The notes: a model not told the origin generated them from the sequence alone. A stretch of DNA of 64,000 bases from Pseudomonas sp. R84 (GCF_009834515.1 NZ_CP019426.1:5649001-5713000); one strand, 5' to 3'. Numbered from the stretch's first letter, positions 8,909 through 17,840 are shown. A program made the numbers and translations.

Positions 8909-9445
8909 TCAGCGCGGCGCAGCACTACGGATTTCTCCGCTGGCCAGACGCGCGGCGCTATTGCCCAACGGATCTTCGGCATTCAGGTCAGCGCCCTTGG
9001 CCTTCAACGCATCGAGCAACTCCAGACGCTTGAACAACCCGGCGTACATGGCCGCCGTCTGCCCGGCGCCGTTGCGCTGATCGGGGCTGCAATTGGTGGC
9101 CATCAAGCGCCGGGCGATCTGCAATTCGCCCTTGAAGATCGCGCCCATCAGCGCTGTATTGCCGCGTTGATCTTGCGCACAGGCATCGGCGCCGGCAGCG
9201 AGTAACCGCTCCACCGCCGACGCTTGACCGTGATAAGCCGCGAGAATCAACGCGGTGTAGCCTTTGCTGTCGCGGGTATCGAGGGAATAGCCGGACTCGA
9301 TAAAAGTGTCGAGCATCGGCACGTCACCGCGCCGGGCGGCATCGAAATAGTAATCCTGCAACTGGGCCTTGATCGCCTCAGGGCTTTGCCCGGCCTGCGC
9401 TGTAAAGGACAGGCAGGCGAGTAACAGTATGAGACAGGGACGCAT
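8909..9445 (-). CDS. ankB: Periplasmic ankyrin-repeat protein AnkB
   Basis: 178 residues: a signal peptide (residues 1-18, cleavage after AQA), then about four ankyrin repeats from residue 35 (GYTALILAAYHGQASAVERLLAAGAD and NTALMGAIFKGELQIARRLM are clearest). AAGGAG lies upstream of the ATG. It starts 60 bases after katB on the same strand. In P. aeruginosa the equivalent AnkB is needed for full KatB-dependent peroxide resistance, probably as a periplasmic partner of the catalase. The same job is inferred here from the operon and the export signal. Confidence 0.88.
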   Translation of the reverse strand: MRPCLILLLACLSFTAQAGQSPEAIKAQLQDYYFDAARRGDVPMLDTFIESGYSLDTRDSKGYTALILAAYHGQASAVERLLAAGADACAQDQRGNTALMGAIFKGELQIARRLMATNCSPDQRNGAGQTAAMYAGLFKRLELLDALKAKGADLNAEDPLGNSAARLASGEIRSAAPR

Positions 9446-9505
9446 AAATACTCTCCTTGAGCAGAACGGGGCCTGAATCAGGCCCCGCGCTGCACGGCGT
9501 CGATA

Positions 9506-11047
9506 TCAGTCGACCAGTTTGGCCGCCAACGCCTTCACCCGGCTCAGGTCGCCCTTGGCCACTTTGGTCACACCGGTCCCGTATTCCGGGTCGGCCTTAT
9601 AAAGGAAGGACAAGATGATGTGCTTGCTCTCGTCATCGGTAGTCGCCAGCGAGCCGCCGAAGCTGTCGATCAGATCCTTGCGCTCTTGCTGGCTGAACGA
9701 GCGATACAGATCGCCGGCCTGCTTGAAGTTCTGCTCACGCTGAATCTTCGCCTGCTGCGTGCTGCCCGACAGCGCCGACTGGCTATAACGCGCACTTGGC
9801 GTCTCGTCACGGGGTTGCAGTCGGCTCGGCTGATAGTTCACGCCGCTGTTGCTGACGCCGAAGTTCATCGCGCCATCCTGATTGCCATTGTTCACGGCAA
9901 CTTTCGGCGCATTGATCGGCAATTGCAGCGCATTGGCACCCAGGCGATACATCTGCGTATCGGCATAAGAGAACACTCGACCTTGCAACAAACGGTCTTC
10001 GGAAGGCTCGATACCCGGAACAATATTCGCCGGCGCCATGGCCACTTGCTCGGTTTCCTGGAAGACATTTGCCGGATTACGGTTCAACACCATTTGTCCA
10101 ACTTTGCGTTCAGGAATACCCGGCCAGATCTTGGTGGCATCCAATGGATCAAAATCAAACTTGGACAAATCTTGTGGTTTCAGCACTTGAATGTACAAGT
10201 CCCATTTTGGGAAGTTGCCTTTATTGATATTGCTCACCAAGTCATTGGTCATATGACTGTAGTCTTGCCCCTGAACGTTAGCGACTTGCTTTGGCGTCAG
10301 ATTATTTAGCCCCTGCAAGCTCTTCCAGTGGAACTTTACGTAATGAACTTCGCCCTTGGCATTGATCAACTTGTAAGCATGTACGCCATTGCCATCCATC
10401 TCTCGATAACTGGCAGGAGTTCCCGAGTTCGAATACAACTCGGTCAGCGTACGGGTGGCTTCCGGTACATGGGAGAAGAAGTCGAATCGACGCGAGTCAT
10501 CATCAAGGTTAGTCCGTGGGTCCGGTTTAAACGCATGCACCATGTCGGGAAACTTGATTGCGTCGCGAATAAAAAACGTCGGGAAATTGTTGCCGACCAG
10601 GTCCCAGTTACCATCGGCCGTATAGAACTTGGTTGCGAACCCGCGTGGATCACGCAGGGTTTCCGGCGAGTGATTGCCGTGCACCACGGCAGAGAAGCGC
10701 ACGAATACCGGCGTGCTCTGGCCGGCGGCGAATACTTTGGCCTTGCTCAGGTCGCTGAGGTCGTTGGTCACCGTGAAGGTGCCATGGGCACCGGTGCCGC
10801 GTGCGTGAACCACGCGCTCGGGAATGCGCTCGCGATCGAAGCGTTGCAGCTTCTGAATCAGTTGCACGTCCTGCAGCAGCACCGGGCCGTTGGCGCCGGC
10901 GGTCTGCGAGTTCTGATTGTCGCCGACGGCGGCGCCGTTATCGCGGGTCAGCGGAGCGGCGTTGACGGAGAAGGTCAACAGACTGGCGGTGAGTACACCG
11001 AAGGTGCGGCGACGGGGAAAAGCCCCCAGTCCAAGTGCGGAGTTCAT
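9506..11047 (-). CDS. katB: Periplasmic clade-1-like catalase KatB
   Basis: 513 residues. The distal haem His is H81 in RVVHARGTGAHG, the Asn pair is at 153-154 (GNNFPTFFIRD), and the proximal haem ligand is Y361 in RVFSYADTQMYRLG. It degrades H2O2. The N-terminus has an arginine-rich stretch PRRRTFG (11-17) followed by a hydrophobic core ending VNAAP, so export is expected, possibly through Tat. AGAGGA precedes the ATG. It is cotranscribed with ankB. I found no clear OxyR box upstream. The middle of the gene (about 10070-10450) is noticeably more AT-rich than its ends. Confidence 0.93.
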   Translation of the reverse strand: MNSALGLGAFPRRRTFGVLTASLLTFSVNAAPLTRDNGAAVGDNQNSQTAGANGPVLLQDVQLIQKLQRFDRERIPERVVHARGTGAHGTFTVTNDLSDLSKAKVFAAGQSTPVFVRFSAVVHGNHSPETLRDPRGFATKFYTADGNWDLVGNNFPTFFIRDAIKFPDMVHAFKPDPRTNLDDDSRRFDFFSHVPEATRTLTELYSNSGTPASYREMDGNGVHAYKLINAKGEVHYVKFHWKSLQGLNNLTPKQVANVQGQDYSHMTNDLVSNINKGNFPKWDLYIQVLKPQDLSKFDFDPLDATKIWPGIPERKVGQMVLNRNPANVFQETEQVAMAPANIVPGIEPSEDRLLQGRVFSYADTQMYRLGANALQLPINAPKVAVNNGNQDGAMNFGVSNSGVNYQPSRLQPRDETPSARYSQSALSGSTQQAKIQREQNFKQAGDLYRSFSQQERKDLIDSFGGSLATTDDESKHIILSFLYKADPEYGTGVTKVAKGDLSRVKALAAKLVD

Positions 11048-11333
11048 ATCAGGATCCTCTGGTTATTTTGGGGCGCATCCAGATGCGCCAACCCAAGGCT
11101 AGAGGCCTGCGACGTCGAACATAAATAGAAAGAACGTAACGCCACGATTGAGAAAATTGGCTTCCCGATCAGCGATTTACGGGATATTTCGCGCGCGATT
11201 GATGGCACTTTGCAAACTAATCGTCGATTGATGTGTCGATAAAAACGGGCATTGTAAGAAGGTGTTTCGCGCAGGACGCGTTTTGCTGATTTACACTGCG
11301 TACACCAAACTCATCTGTAACAAGGAAATAACT

Positions 11334-11747
11334 ATGGGCGTGCTAAGTGAGTTCAAGGCCTTCGCGGTCAAAGGCAATGTGGTCGACATGGCCGTCGGTA
11401 TCATCATCGGGGCCGCGTTCGGCAAGATTGTTTCGTCGTTTGTCGGTGACGTCATCATGCCGCCAATCGGCCTGCTGATCGGTGGGGTGGACTTCAGTGA
11501 TCTGGCCGTCACGCTCAAGGCCGCCGAGGGCGCTGCGCCGGCGGTAGTGCTAGCCTACGGCAAATTTCTACAGACCATTCTGGACTTCGTGATCGTCGCT
11601 TTCGCCATCTTCATGGGTGTCAAAGCCATCAACCGCCTCAAGCGCGAAGAAGCCGTGGCCCCTACGCTGCCACCGGTTCCGACCAAGGAAGAAGAGTTGC
11701 TGGGCGAGATCCGCGACCTGCTCAAGGCCCAGAACACCCGGCCCTGA
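11334..11747 (+). CDS. mscL: Large-conductance mechanosensitive channel MscL
   Basis: 137 residues, standard length. The N-terminal amphipathic helix and first membrane helix ([21 protein letters not shown].., then [21 protein letters not shown]) and the second helix ([21 protein letters not shown], about 77-98) are canonical. A charged C-terminal bundle [14 protein letters not shown] closes it. MscL opens under membrane tension to release solutes on osmotic downshock. The ATG at 11334 has AAGGA upstream; an upstream in-frame ATG at 11262 is rejected because it adds residues outside the family. It is divergent from katB and convergent with fpr. Confidence 0.96.
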   Translation: MGVLSEFKAFAVKGNVVDMAVGIIIGAAFGKIVSSFVGDVIMPPIGLLIGGVDFSDLAVTLKAAEGAAPAVVLAYGKFLQTILDFVIVAFAIFMGVKAINRLKREEAVAPTLPPVPTKEEELLGEIRDLLKAQNTRP

Positions 11748-11762
11748 ACCTTGCACGATAGA

Positions 11763-11791
11763 AACAACGGCGCCTTCGAGGCGCCGTTTGT
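11763..11791. terminator. Bidirectional terminator between mscL and fpr
   Basis: ACGGCGCC-TTCGA-GGCGCCGT stem with T-rich flank on the plus side and A-rich flank on the other, between two convergent stop codons. Confidence 0.85.
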
Positions 11792-12568
11792 TTACCAGTA
11801 GTTTTCCACCGCCACCTGGCCAGGCCGGCGGGTGAGGCTGAGGCTCATGTGGCGTTTTTTCAGCAACGCGCGAGTGTCATCGATCATCTGCGGATTGCCG
11901 CACAGCATGACCCGCGAATGTTCCGCCGACAGTTCCACGCCCGCTGCGCGCTCCAGCTCCCCGCTTTCGATCAGGCTGGTAATGCGCCCGTTCAACGCCC
12001 CGGGATGTGTTTCACGTGTCACCGTCGCGATGAACTGCAATTTGTGGGCATGTTCGCTGAGGTAGTCGCGCTGCCTGAGCCCGGCAATCAAATCCTGATA
12101 GGCCAGCTCCCGCGCCTCGCGCACGCTGTACACCAGAATGATGCGCTCGAATTTTTCCCAGACTTCGAAGTCCTGCAGAATCGATAGAAACGGCGCCACC
12201 CCGGTGCCTGTGGACAACAGCCATAGGTCGCGCCCGTCGACGAAGCGATCAAGGGTCAAATAGCCGAATGCCTGGCGATCCACCAGCAGTTTGTCACCGA
12301 CCTGCAGCCGGCTCAACTCACTGGTGAACTCCCCGCTCGGCACCACAATGGAAAAGAACTCCAGAAAGTCGTCAAAAGGCGACGACACCATCGAATAGGC
12401 ACGCCACACGACGCTGCCATCAGCTTTGGCCACACCCAGCCGAGCGAACTGCCCGGCGCGGAAACGGAAACCTGCATCACGGCTGGTGCGCAAGGTGAAA
12501 AGGTTGGGGGTCAAAGGGTGTACTTCGAGCAACGTCTGCGTGGTGGGTTTCTCTGCGCTGGCGGTCAT
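11792..12568 (-). CDS. fpr: Ferredoxin/flavodoxin-NADP+ reductase (Fpr family)
   Basis: 258 residues. The FAD-binding RAYSMVSSP (about 55-63) and the NADP domain motifs STGTGVAPFLSIL (about 117-129) and MLCGNPQMI (about 222-230) are present, and the chain ends VENYW as in bacterial Fpr. It shuttles electrons between NADPH and ferredoxin or flavodoxin. The ATG at 12568 has GGAG six bases upstream and is preferred over two more distal starts. The sequence is not the closest match to the main Pseudomonas Fpr; it resembles the second reductase that follows mscL in P. aeruginosa (PA4615), so its partner may differ. Confidence 0.85.
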   Translation of the reverse strand: MTASAEKPTTQTLLEVHPLTPNLFTLRTSRDAGFRFRAGQFARLGVAKADGSVVWRAYSMVSSPFDDFLEFFSIVVPSGEFTSELSRLQVGDKLLVDRQAFGYLTLDRFVDGRDLWLLSTGTGVAPFLSILQDFEVWEKFERIILVYSVREARELAYQDLIAGLRQRDYLSEHAHKLQFIATVTRETHPGALNGRITSLIESGELERAAGVELSAEHSRVMLCGNPQMIDDTRALLKKRHMSLSLTRRPGQVAVENYW

Positions 12569-12889
12569 GGGGTACTCCATTGAACGATTGCCGACAGTGT
12601 CGCGCAAATTGGCTGTCCGATATACCGATGACTTATAAGGGTATTAAGCATGCAGATCACGTGATATTGCCAACTATTTAAATAGTAGAACCCATAAAAT
12701 TAGAGCATTAACTTTATATGGCGACATACATGTAACGCCCGTGAGCGCTAAGAACTATTTATTTACCGATGATCCTGTCCAATACCGAAAAAATTTAAAG
12801 CTCGGCGTGGGAAACGTCCTACACTCCTTTGCGTGCCGGGTCTTTTGGATCCATTCCGCGCCCCCGCAACGTCAATTGAGTGTTAAAAG
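12569..12889. other. AT-rich intergenic region between fpr and the LuxR solo
   Basis: 321 bases without a gene, holding the divergent promoters. Base composition is clearly lower in GC than the flanks. One perfect 14-base palindrome lies at 12673-12686. No REP element is present. Confidence 0.6.
12673..12686. promoter_or_regulatory. Perfect 14-bp palindrome ACTATTTAAATAGT
   Basis: Exact self-complementary sequence in the fpr/luxR divergent region, about 100 bases upstream of the fpr start and 200 upstream of the LuxR-type gene. It does not match the usual lux box. It may be an operator, but nothing else supports that. Confidence 0.4.
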
Positions 12890-13603
12890 ATGGAAACGTG
12901 GAAGGAGTCACAGTTAAAACAACTGACGTTTGCCAAGGGAATAGATGCAGCCTATCCGATTCTGTTGAGGTTCGCCGAAAACCTGGGATTCAATTTTTGT
13001 GCCGTTTCGGTTGTTTCACTCCATCGGGATACGCCTCTTAAAACCTTGCAAATCAATAACTACCCTGAAGAATGGAACTCACAATATGAGAAAAGAAACT
13101 ACAGCAAAGTCGATCCTCTGATAGCACACTGCAATCACTCAATGACACCCATTGTCTGGGGCGAGTCGGTTTTTGCTGAGACTCTGCAGCTGTGGCAGGG
13201 TTTGAAGCAGCACGGGCTGCAATATGGCTGGTCACAGTCCTTTCATCATGAACCCAGTGGTCTATGCAGCATCATCAGTCTGGCGCGAAAGCATTGTTCA
13301 ATAAGCCCTCTGGAGCTGTATGAACATTTTGGTTATATGTTCTATGCCGCCAGTCACTTGAGCGAACTCTTCGCCAGAACCCTGCCGCCTCAGGCGCTCA
13401 AGCCCCGCCAACCGCAACTGTCGCCACGAGAACTTGAGGTTCTACGTTTGTCTGCTGACGGCAAAACGGCTTTTGAGATTTCGATGATCCTTAGCCTGAG
13501 CGAACGCACGGTGAACTACCACGTGCAAAACGTGATCGAGAAGCTCAACGTCTGCAACAAGATTTCCGCGGTCATTGCGGCCGCCAGAGCCGGCATCATC
13601 TAG
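12890..13603 (+). CDS. LuxR-family solo regulator (autoinducer-binding + GerE HTH)
   Basis: 237 residues. The N-terminal ligand domain (about 15-165) keeps the six residues usually conserved in acyl-homoserine-lactone receptors: W62, Y66, D75, P76, W90 and G124. The C-terminal GerE helix-turn-helix is at about 172-235 (LSPRELEVLRLSADGKTAFEISMILSLSERTVNYHV). No luxI-type synthase lies in the window, so it is a solo that may sense its own or neighbours' signals. Plant-sensing solos such as PsoR replace some of these residues; this one does not. Base composition is lower in GC than neighbours, which suggests transfer. The start codon has only a weak ribosome site. Confidence 0.87.
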   Translation: METWKESQLKQLTFAKGIDAAYPILLRFAENLGFNFCAVSVVSLHRDTPLKTLQINNYPEEWNSQYEKRNYSKVDPLIAHCNHSMTPIVWGESVFAETLQLWQGLKQHGLQYGWSQSFHHEPSGLCSIISLARKHCSISPLELYEHFGYMFYAASHLSELFARTLPPQALKPRQPQLSPRELEVLRLSADGKTAFEISMILSLSERTVNYHVQNVIEKLNVCNKISAVIAAARAGII

Positions 13604-13780
13604 TCGATTGGTCTACCCTCCTTTACAAAACTTGCGGGTAATAACAAAGAAAAAAACGTACCATTTGTGGCCCTCCTGAGTGATGACGCGAACATTCTGC
13701 GTTGCCTTACACTCAGTCGGTTCCGCCGCACACTGTCAGGGCTGCGGAACGCCCCGTTGATTACCCTGAGTCCCCGCCCC

Positions 13781-14905
13781 ATGCCTTTGCTTGATACGCC
13801 CTTCGCCCAACTCGATCTGATCCGCCAGCCAGAACAGCAGAACGAACCGCTGCAAGCCTTCGATGCCGCCGACGAATACCTGCTCAACCATCTGGCTGCG
13901 CAGCAACCGACGGCCGACACGCGCGTATTGGTGCTCAACGACAGCTTCGGTGCGCTGGCGGCCAGCCTGCTCGGCAAGGTCAAGGTCAGCAGCAGCGGCG
14001 ACTCGTTTCTGGGGTTTCAGGGGCTGGAGAAAAACCTGCTGCGCAATGACCAGGCGTTCGACGCCATTCGCGGGATTCCTGCCAGCGAGCCATTAGTCGG
14101 ACCATTCGACCGCGTGCTGATCCGCGTACCGAAAACCCTCGCGCTACTGGAAGAACAACTGATCCGCTTGCAAGGTCAGCTCGCGCCCGGCGCCGAAGTG
14201 ATCGCAGCGGCCATGGTCAAACACCTGCCACGCGCTGCCGGTGACTTGCTTGAGCGCTACATCGGTCCGGTACAAGCCTCTCTGGCGGTAAAGAAGGCCC
14301 GGCTGTTGATCGCCACACCTGAAGCGAAAGCCCCCGCCGTCTCGCCCTACCCTTCGCGGTATCGCCTCGACGAGCCGTCGATCGAATTGCTTAACCACGC
14401 CAATGTGTTCTGCCGCGAAGGCCTGGACATCGGCACGCGCGCCTTCCTCCCGCATCTGCCGAAAAATCTTGGTAGCGCCCAAGTCGCTGACCTGGGCTGT
14501 GGCAACGGGGTTCTGGCTATCGCGAGTGCGCTGCAAAATCCCGAAGCGCATTACACGCTGGTCGACGAGTCGTTCATGGCGGTGCAATCGGCTGCCGAGA
14601 ACTGGCGCGCAGCGCTGGGTGATCGTGAGGTGATCGTGCGGGCCGGCGATGGACTGGCCGGGCAGGAGCCGCAATCATTGGATGTGGTGCTGTGCAACCC
14701 GCCGTTCCATCAGCAGCAGGTGGTTGGCGACTTCCTCGCCTGGCGCATGTTCCAGCAGGCGCGCGAAGCGTTGGTGGTGGGCGGCGCGCTGTACATTGTC
14801 GGCAACCGTCATTTGGGTTACCACAGCAAACTGGCACGGCTGTTCCGCGGCGTTGAGCAAGTGGCCGCCACGCCGAAATTCGTGATTCTCAAGGCCCGCA
14901 AGTAA
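13781..14905 (+). CDS. rlmG: 23S rRNA (guanine-1835-N2) methyltransferase RlmG
   Basis: 374 residues. It has the two-domain layout of RlmG/RsmC enzymes: a degenerate N-terminal methyltransferase-like domain and a catalytic C-terminal Rossmann domain with the SAM-binding VADLGCGNGVLAI (about 233-245) and the amino-methyltransferase motif NPPFH (about 306-310). It methylates G1835 of 23S rRNA with S-adenosylmethionine. The ATG at 13781 (MPLLDTPFAQLDL) fits the family; an in-frame start 114 bases upstream would add unrelated residues. It ends just before a terminator shared with the cio operon. Confidence 0.9.
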   Translation: MPLLDTPFAQLDLIRQPEQQNEPLQAFDAADEYLLNHLAAQQPTADTRVLVLNDSFGALAASLLGKVKVSSSGDSFLGFQGLEKNLLRNDQAFDAIRGIPASEPLVGPFDRVLIRVPKTLALLEEQLIRLQGQLAPGAEVIAAAMVKHLPRAAGDLLERYIGPVQASLAVKKARLLIATPEAKAPAVSPYPSRYRLDEPSIELLNHANVFCREGLDIGTRAFLPHLPKNLGSAQVADLGCGNGVLAIASALQNPEAHYTLVDESFMAVQSAAENWRAALGDREVIVRAGDGLAGQEPQSLDVVLCNPPFHQQQVVGDFLAWRMFQQAREALVVGGALYIVGNRHLGYHSKLARLFRGVEQVAATPKFVILKARK

Positions 14906-14913
14906 ACCGACAG

Positions 14914-14940
14914 GCAAAAAAACCCTCCGCAAGGAGGGTT
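14914..14940. terminator. Terminator of the cio operon (minus strand), also facing rlmG
   Basis: AACCCTCC-GCAA-GGAGGGTT stem with a run of seven A on the plus strand, that is seven U on the minus-strand transcript. It lies downstream of the 55-residue gene. Confidence 0.87.
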
Positions 14941-14977
14941 GCAAAGCCGTACCCGAAGGCGCCGGGACGGGGATGAT

Positions 14978-15145
14978 TCAGTGGGTGGTCAGACCTGCGG
15001 CATTCATGAACATGCGCATCAGGCTGGCGGCGATAAACAGCACGCCAACACTACCGACCCAGATCAGAGCCAACCAGCCGAGCCGCTGCCACAGCGGTTT
15101 TTTTTCGGCTTGTTCAATGTCGTGCAGGGAATGTTTTCCAGTCAT
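14978..15145 (-). CDS. DUF2474-type small membrane protein of the cio operon
   Basis: 55 residues encoded from ATG 15145 to TGA 14978. The peptide begins MTGKHSLHDIEQAEKKPLWQ, then has a single hydrophobic span (about residues 22-45, LGWLALIWVGSVGVLFIAASLMR trimmed) and a short tail. It follows cioB on the same strand and is closed by the operon terminator. Small one-helix proteins such as CydX stabilise cytochrome bd oxidases; DUF2474 proteins occupy the same place in Pseudomonas cio operons, so a similar subunit role is inferred. The single REP half-unit lies between cioB and this gene. Confidence 0.82.
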   Translation of the reverse strand: MTGKHSLHDIEQAEKKPLWQRLGWLALIWVGSVGVLFIAASLMRMFMNAAGLTTH

Positions 15146-15189
15146 TTTCTTCAAACCTCTTCAAGATTGATGGCGCCATCGCCGACGCC

Positions 15190-15213
15190 ATCGCGAGCAG
15201 GCTCGCTCCCACA
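15190..15213. repeat. Single REP half-unit, family C
   Basis: ATCGCGAGCAGGCTCGCTCC followed by CACA, without a partner arm. It lies in the gap between cioB and the 55-residue gene. Confidence 0.85.
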
Positions 15214-15222
15214 GGTTTTTGC

Positions 15223-16230
15223 TTAGTGATAGCCGTCTTCGTGGGTAACCTTGCCGCGGAACACGTAGTAGCTCCAGAAGGTGTAACCCAGGATGAACGG
15301 GATGATGAACAGCGTGCCCACCAGCATGAAGCCCTGACTTTGCGGCGGTGCGGCGGCGTCCCAGATCGAGATCGACGGCGGCACGATGTTCGGCCACAGG
15401 CTGATACCCAGACCGCTGTAGCCGAGGAAGATCAGCACAAGGGTCAACAGGAACGGCATGTAGTTGGCATTGCGCGCCACGGCGCGGATCAGACCGTACA
15501 TGGTCACCAGCACCAGAATCGGCACCGGCATGAACCAGAACAGGTTGGGCATGCTGAACCAGCGGGTGGCAATATCCGGATGAGCCAGCGGCGTCCAGAT
15601 ACTGACAATACCGATCACGGCCAGCAGTACGAAAGCCAATGGCCGTGCCAGGTCATGCATCTGTTCCTGGAGCTTGCCTTCGGTTTTCATTATCAGCCAG
15701 GTACAGCCGAGCAAGGCATAGGCGACCACCAGCGCGGCGCCGCAGAACATTGTGAACGGCGTCAGCCAGTCCAGTGATCCACCGGCGAACTGCCGATTGA
15801 CCACCGGCAAGCCATCGATGAATGCGCCCAGCGCCACGCCCTGGAAGAACGTCGCCGCCACCGAGCCGCCGATGAACGCCTTGTCCCAGAGATGACGCTT
15901 GTCATCCTTGGCCTTGAAGCGGAACTCGAAGGCTACGCCGCGGAAGATCAAACCGATCAACATAAAGATCAGCGGCAAGTACAGCGCCGACAACACTACC
16001 GAATAGGCCAGCGGGAACGCGCCAAACAACGCCGCGCCGCCCAGTACCAGCCAGGTTTCGTTGCCGTCCCAGACCGGGGCGACGGTGTTCATCATCACGT
16101 CACGGTCGACTTTACCGGGGATGAACGGGAAAAGAATCCCGATCCCCAGGTCGAAGCCGTCCATGACCACGTACATCATGATGCCGAAGATGATGATCAC
16201 GGCCCAGATCAGCGGAAGATCAATACCCAT
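15223..16230 (-). CDS. cioB: Cyanide-insensitive cytochrome bd-type oxidase, subunit II
   Basis: 335 residues with eight to nine hydrophobic spans in the CydB family. The conserved N-terminal block MYVVMDGFDLGIGILFPF and WDGNETWLVLGGAALFGAFP near residues 54-71 identify it. It pairs with CioA in the inner membrane, where the complex oxidises quinol and reduces O2 without proton pumping. The ATG is three bases after the cioA stop, so translation is probably coupled. The short length (E. coli CydB has 379) fits the CIO branch. Confidence 0.93.
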   Translation of the reverse strand: MGIDLPLIWAVIIIFGIMMYVVMDGFDLGIGILFPFIPGKVDRDVMMNTVAPVWDGNETWLVLGGAALFGAFPLAYSVVLSALYLPLIFMLIGLIFRGVAFEFRFKAKDDKRHLWDKAFIGGSVAATFFQGVALGAFIDGLPVVNRQFAGGSLDWLTPFTMFCGAALVVAYALLGCTWLIMKTEGKLQEQMHDLARPLAFVLLAVIGIVSIWTPLAHPDIATRWFSMPNLFWFMPVPILVLVTMYGLIRAVARNANYMPFLLTLVLIFLGYSGLGISLWPNIVPPSISIWDAAAPPQSQGFMLVGTLFIIPFILGYTFWSYYVFRGKVTHEDGYH

Positions 16231-16233
16231 GGC

Positions 16234-17679
16234 TCAAATCTCCTTGGTCAGGCGGGTGGTGTCGTCGTGATCGGCATCGGCCGAATCGTCGGCCGCGGAC
16301 AACGGACGCGCCGGTGTGCGCGGCTTGCCTGGACCACCTTGCGGCGTTTCGGCGCCTTCGCTGATCTTCGGACCTTTGCGCACCAGACGCATCATGTAGC
16401 CGAGACCTGCGCCGAACAGCGCGAAATACACCACCACAAACATGATCAGGGTGATGCTCATCTGCATGAAGCTGTGGTTGGAGGAGGCATCGGCGGTGCG
16501 CATCAACCCGTAGACCACCCACGGCTGACGGCCGATTTCAGTGGTGAACCAGCCGGCGAGAATCGCAATCAGACCGGACGGCCCCATCCACAAGGCCAGA
16601 TACAAGAACGGCCGCGAGGTGTAGAGCGTGTCGCGCTTACGCAGCCACAGGCTCCACAGACCGGTGAAGATCATCAGGAAACCGAGGCCGACCATGACCC
16701 GGAACGACCAGAACACGATGGTCGAATTCGGCCGGTCTTCTGGCGGAAATTCCTTGAGCGCCGGGACCTGCTTGTGCAGCGAGTGAGTGAGGATCAGGCT
16801 GCCGAGGTACGGAATCTCCACGGCGTATTTGGTTTTCTCTTCTTTCATATCCGGCCAGCCGAACAGGATCAGCGGCGTCGCTTCGTCACCGTGGTTTTCC
16901 CAGTGACCTTCGATCGCGGCAATTTTTGCCGGTTGGTGCTTGAGCGTATTCAGGCCGTGGAAGTCGCCGATGACTGCCTGGATCGGCGCGACGATCAGCG
17001 CCATCCACATTGCCATCGACAGCATGGTGCGGATCGCCGGGTTGTCCTTGCCGCGCAGCAAATGCCAGGCCGCCGAGGAGCCGACGAAGAATGCCGTGGC
17101 GACAAACGCTGCCGTCGCCATGTGCATCAGGCGATAGGGGAACGAAGGGTTGAAGATGATCGCCAGCCAGTCGGTGGGGATGACTTGCCCGTTAACAATC
17201 TCGAAGCCCTGCGGGGTCTGCATCCAGCTGTTGGAGGCGAGAATCCAGAACGTCGAAATCAGCGTACCGATCGCCACCATGACGGTGGAAAAGAAGTGCA
17301 GCCCGCGCCCGACCTTGTTCCAGCCAAACAGCATCACCCCAAGGAAACCGGCCTCGAGGAAGAACGCCGTGAGCACTTCATAGGTCAGCAACGGCCCGGT
17401 GACGGCGCCGGCGAAGTCCGAGAAGCGGCTCCAGTTGGTGCCGAACTGGTAGGCCATGACCAGCCCCGAGACCACGCCCATGCCGAAGTTGACGGCAAAG
17501 ATCTTCGACCAGAAATGGTAAAGGTCACGGTAAGTGTCGTTGCGGGTTTTCAGCCACAGACCTTCGAGTACCGCGAGGTAACTCGCCAGGCCAATGGTGA
17601 TGGCCGGGAACAGGATGTGGAACGAGATGGTGAACGCGAACTGAATTCGGGCGAGATCTAGTGCCTCTAAACCGAACAT
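16234..17679 (-). CDS. cioA: Cyanide-insensitive cytochrome bd-type oxidase, subunit I
   Basis: 481 residues. It starts MFGLEALDLARIQFAFTISFHILFP, containing the haem-ligand His of the CydA family (HILFP), and carries the quinol-loop motif GRQPWVVYG near residue 392. The Q loop is shorter than in E. coli CydA, as in CIO-type enzymes that tolerate cyanide. ATG 17679 has AGAGGAAG upstream; a longer frame to 17811 is rejected. The tail is rich in Pro, Ala and Asp. A perfect ANR/FNR box lies 162 bases upstream. In P. aeruginosa, ANR represses cio when oxygen is low, and the same control is likely here. Confidence 0.94.
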   Translation of the reverse strand: MFGLEALDLARIQFAFTISFHILFPAITIGLASYLAVLEGLWLKTRNDTYRDLYHFWSKIFAVNFGMGVVSGLVMAYQFGTNWSRFSDFAGAVTGPLLTYEVLTAFFLEAGFLGVMLFGWNKVGRGLHFFSTVMVAIGTLISTFWILASNSWMQTPQGFEIVNGQVIPTDWLAIIFNPSFPYRLMHMATAAFVATAFFVGSSAAWHLLRGKDNPAIRTMLSMAMWMALIVAPIQAVIGDFHGLNTLKHQPAKIAAIEGHWENHGDEATPLILFGWPDMKEEKTKYAVEIPYLGSLILTHSLHKQVPALKEFPPEDRPNSTIVFWSFRVMVGLGFLMIFTGLWSLWLRKRDTLYTSRPFLYLALWMGPSGLIAILAGWFTTEIGRQPWVVYGLMRTADASSNHSFMQMSITLIMFVVVYFALFGAGLGYMMRLVRKGPKISEGAETPQGGPGKPRTPARPLSAADDSADADHDDTTRLTKEI

Positions 17680-17840
17680 ATGGCTTCCTCTGTCAGGTAA
17701 TACCGGCTGCGGACCCGGAGGCCTGCACCCACTGCCCCCACGGATATGGAGTGCGGCGAATTCTGATTCGTTCTTTTTAAACAACCATCGCAACGCAGGG
17801 AGTCTGGCCAACTGGCCACCGGATCAATTCCTTGTGGGTC

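Noticed and set aside
11100..11330. OxyR site before katB
   Set aside because: I looked for ATAG-type spaced tetranucleotides and found no convincing match.
12673..12686. Palindrome as a lux box for the LuxR solo
   Set aside because: It is shorter and AT-only in the centre, and lacks the CTG/CAG features of usual lux boxes; kept only as an unexplained palindrome.
15892..17661. 589-codon frame on the plus strand opposite cioA/cioB
   Set aside because: The product is rich in His, Gln, Asp and Arg with no fold, and lies antisense to two well-recognised genes. It is an artefact of high GC at third positions.
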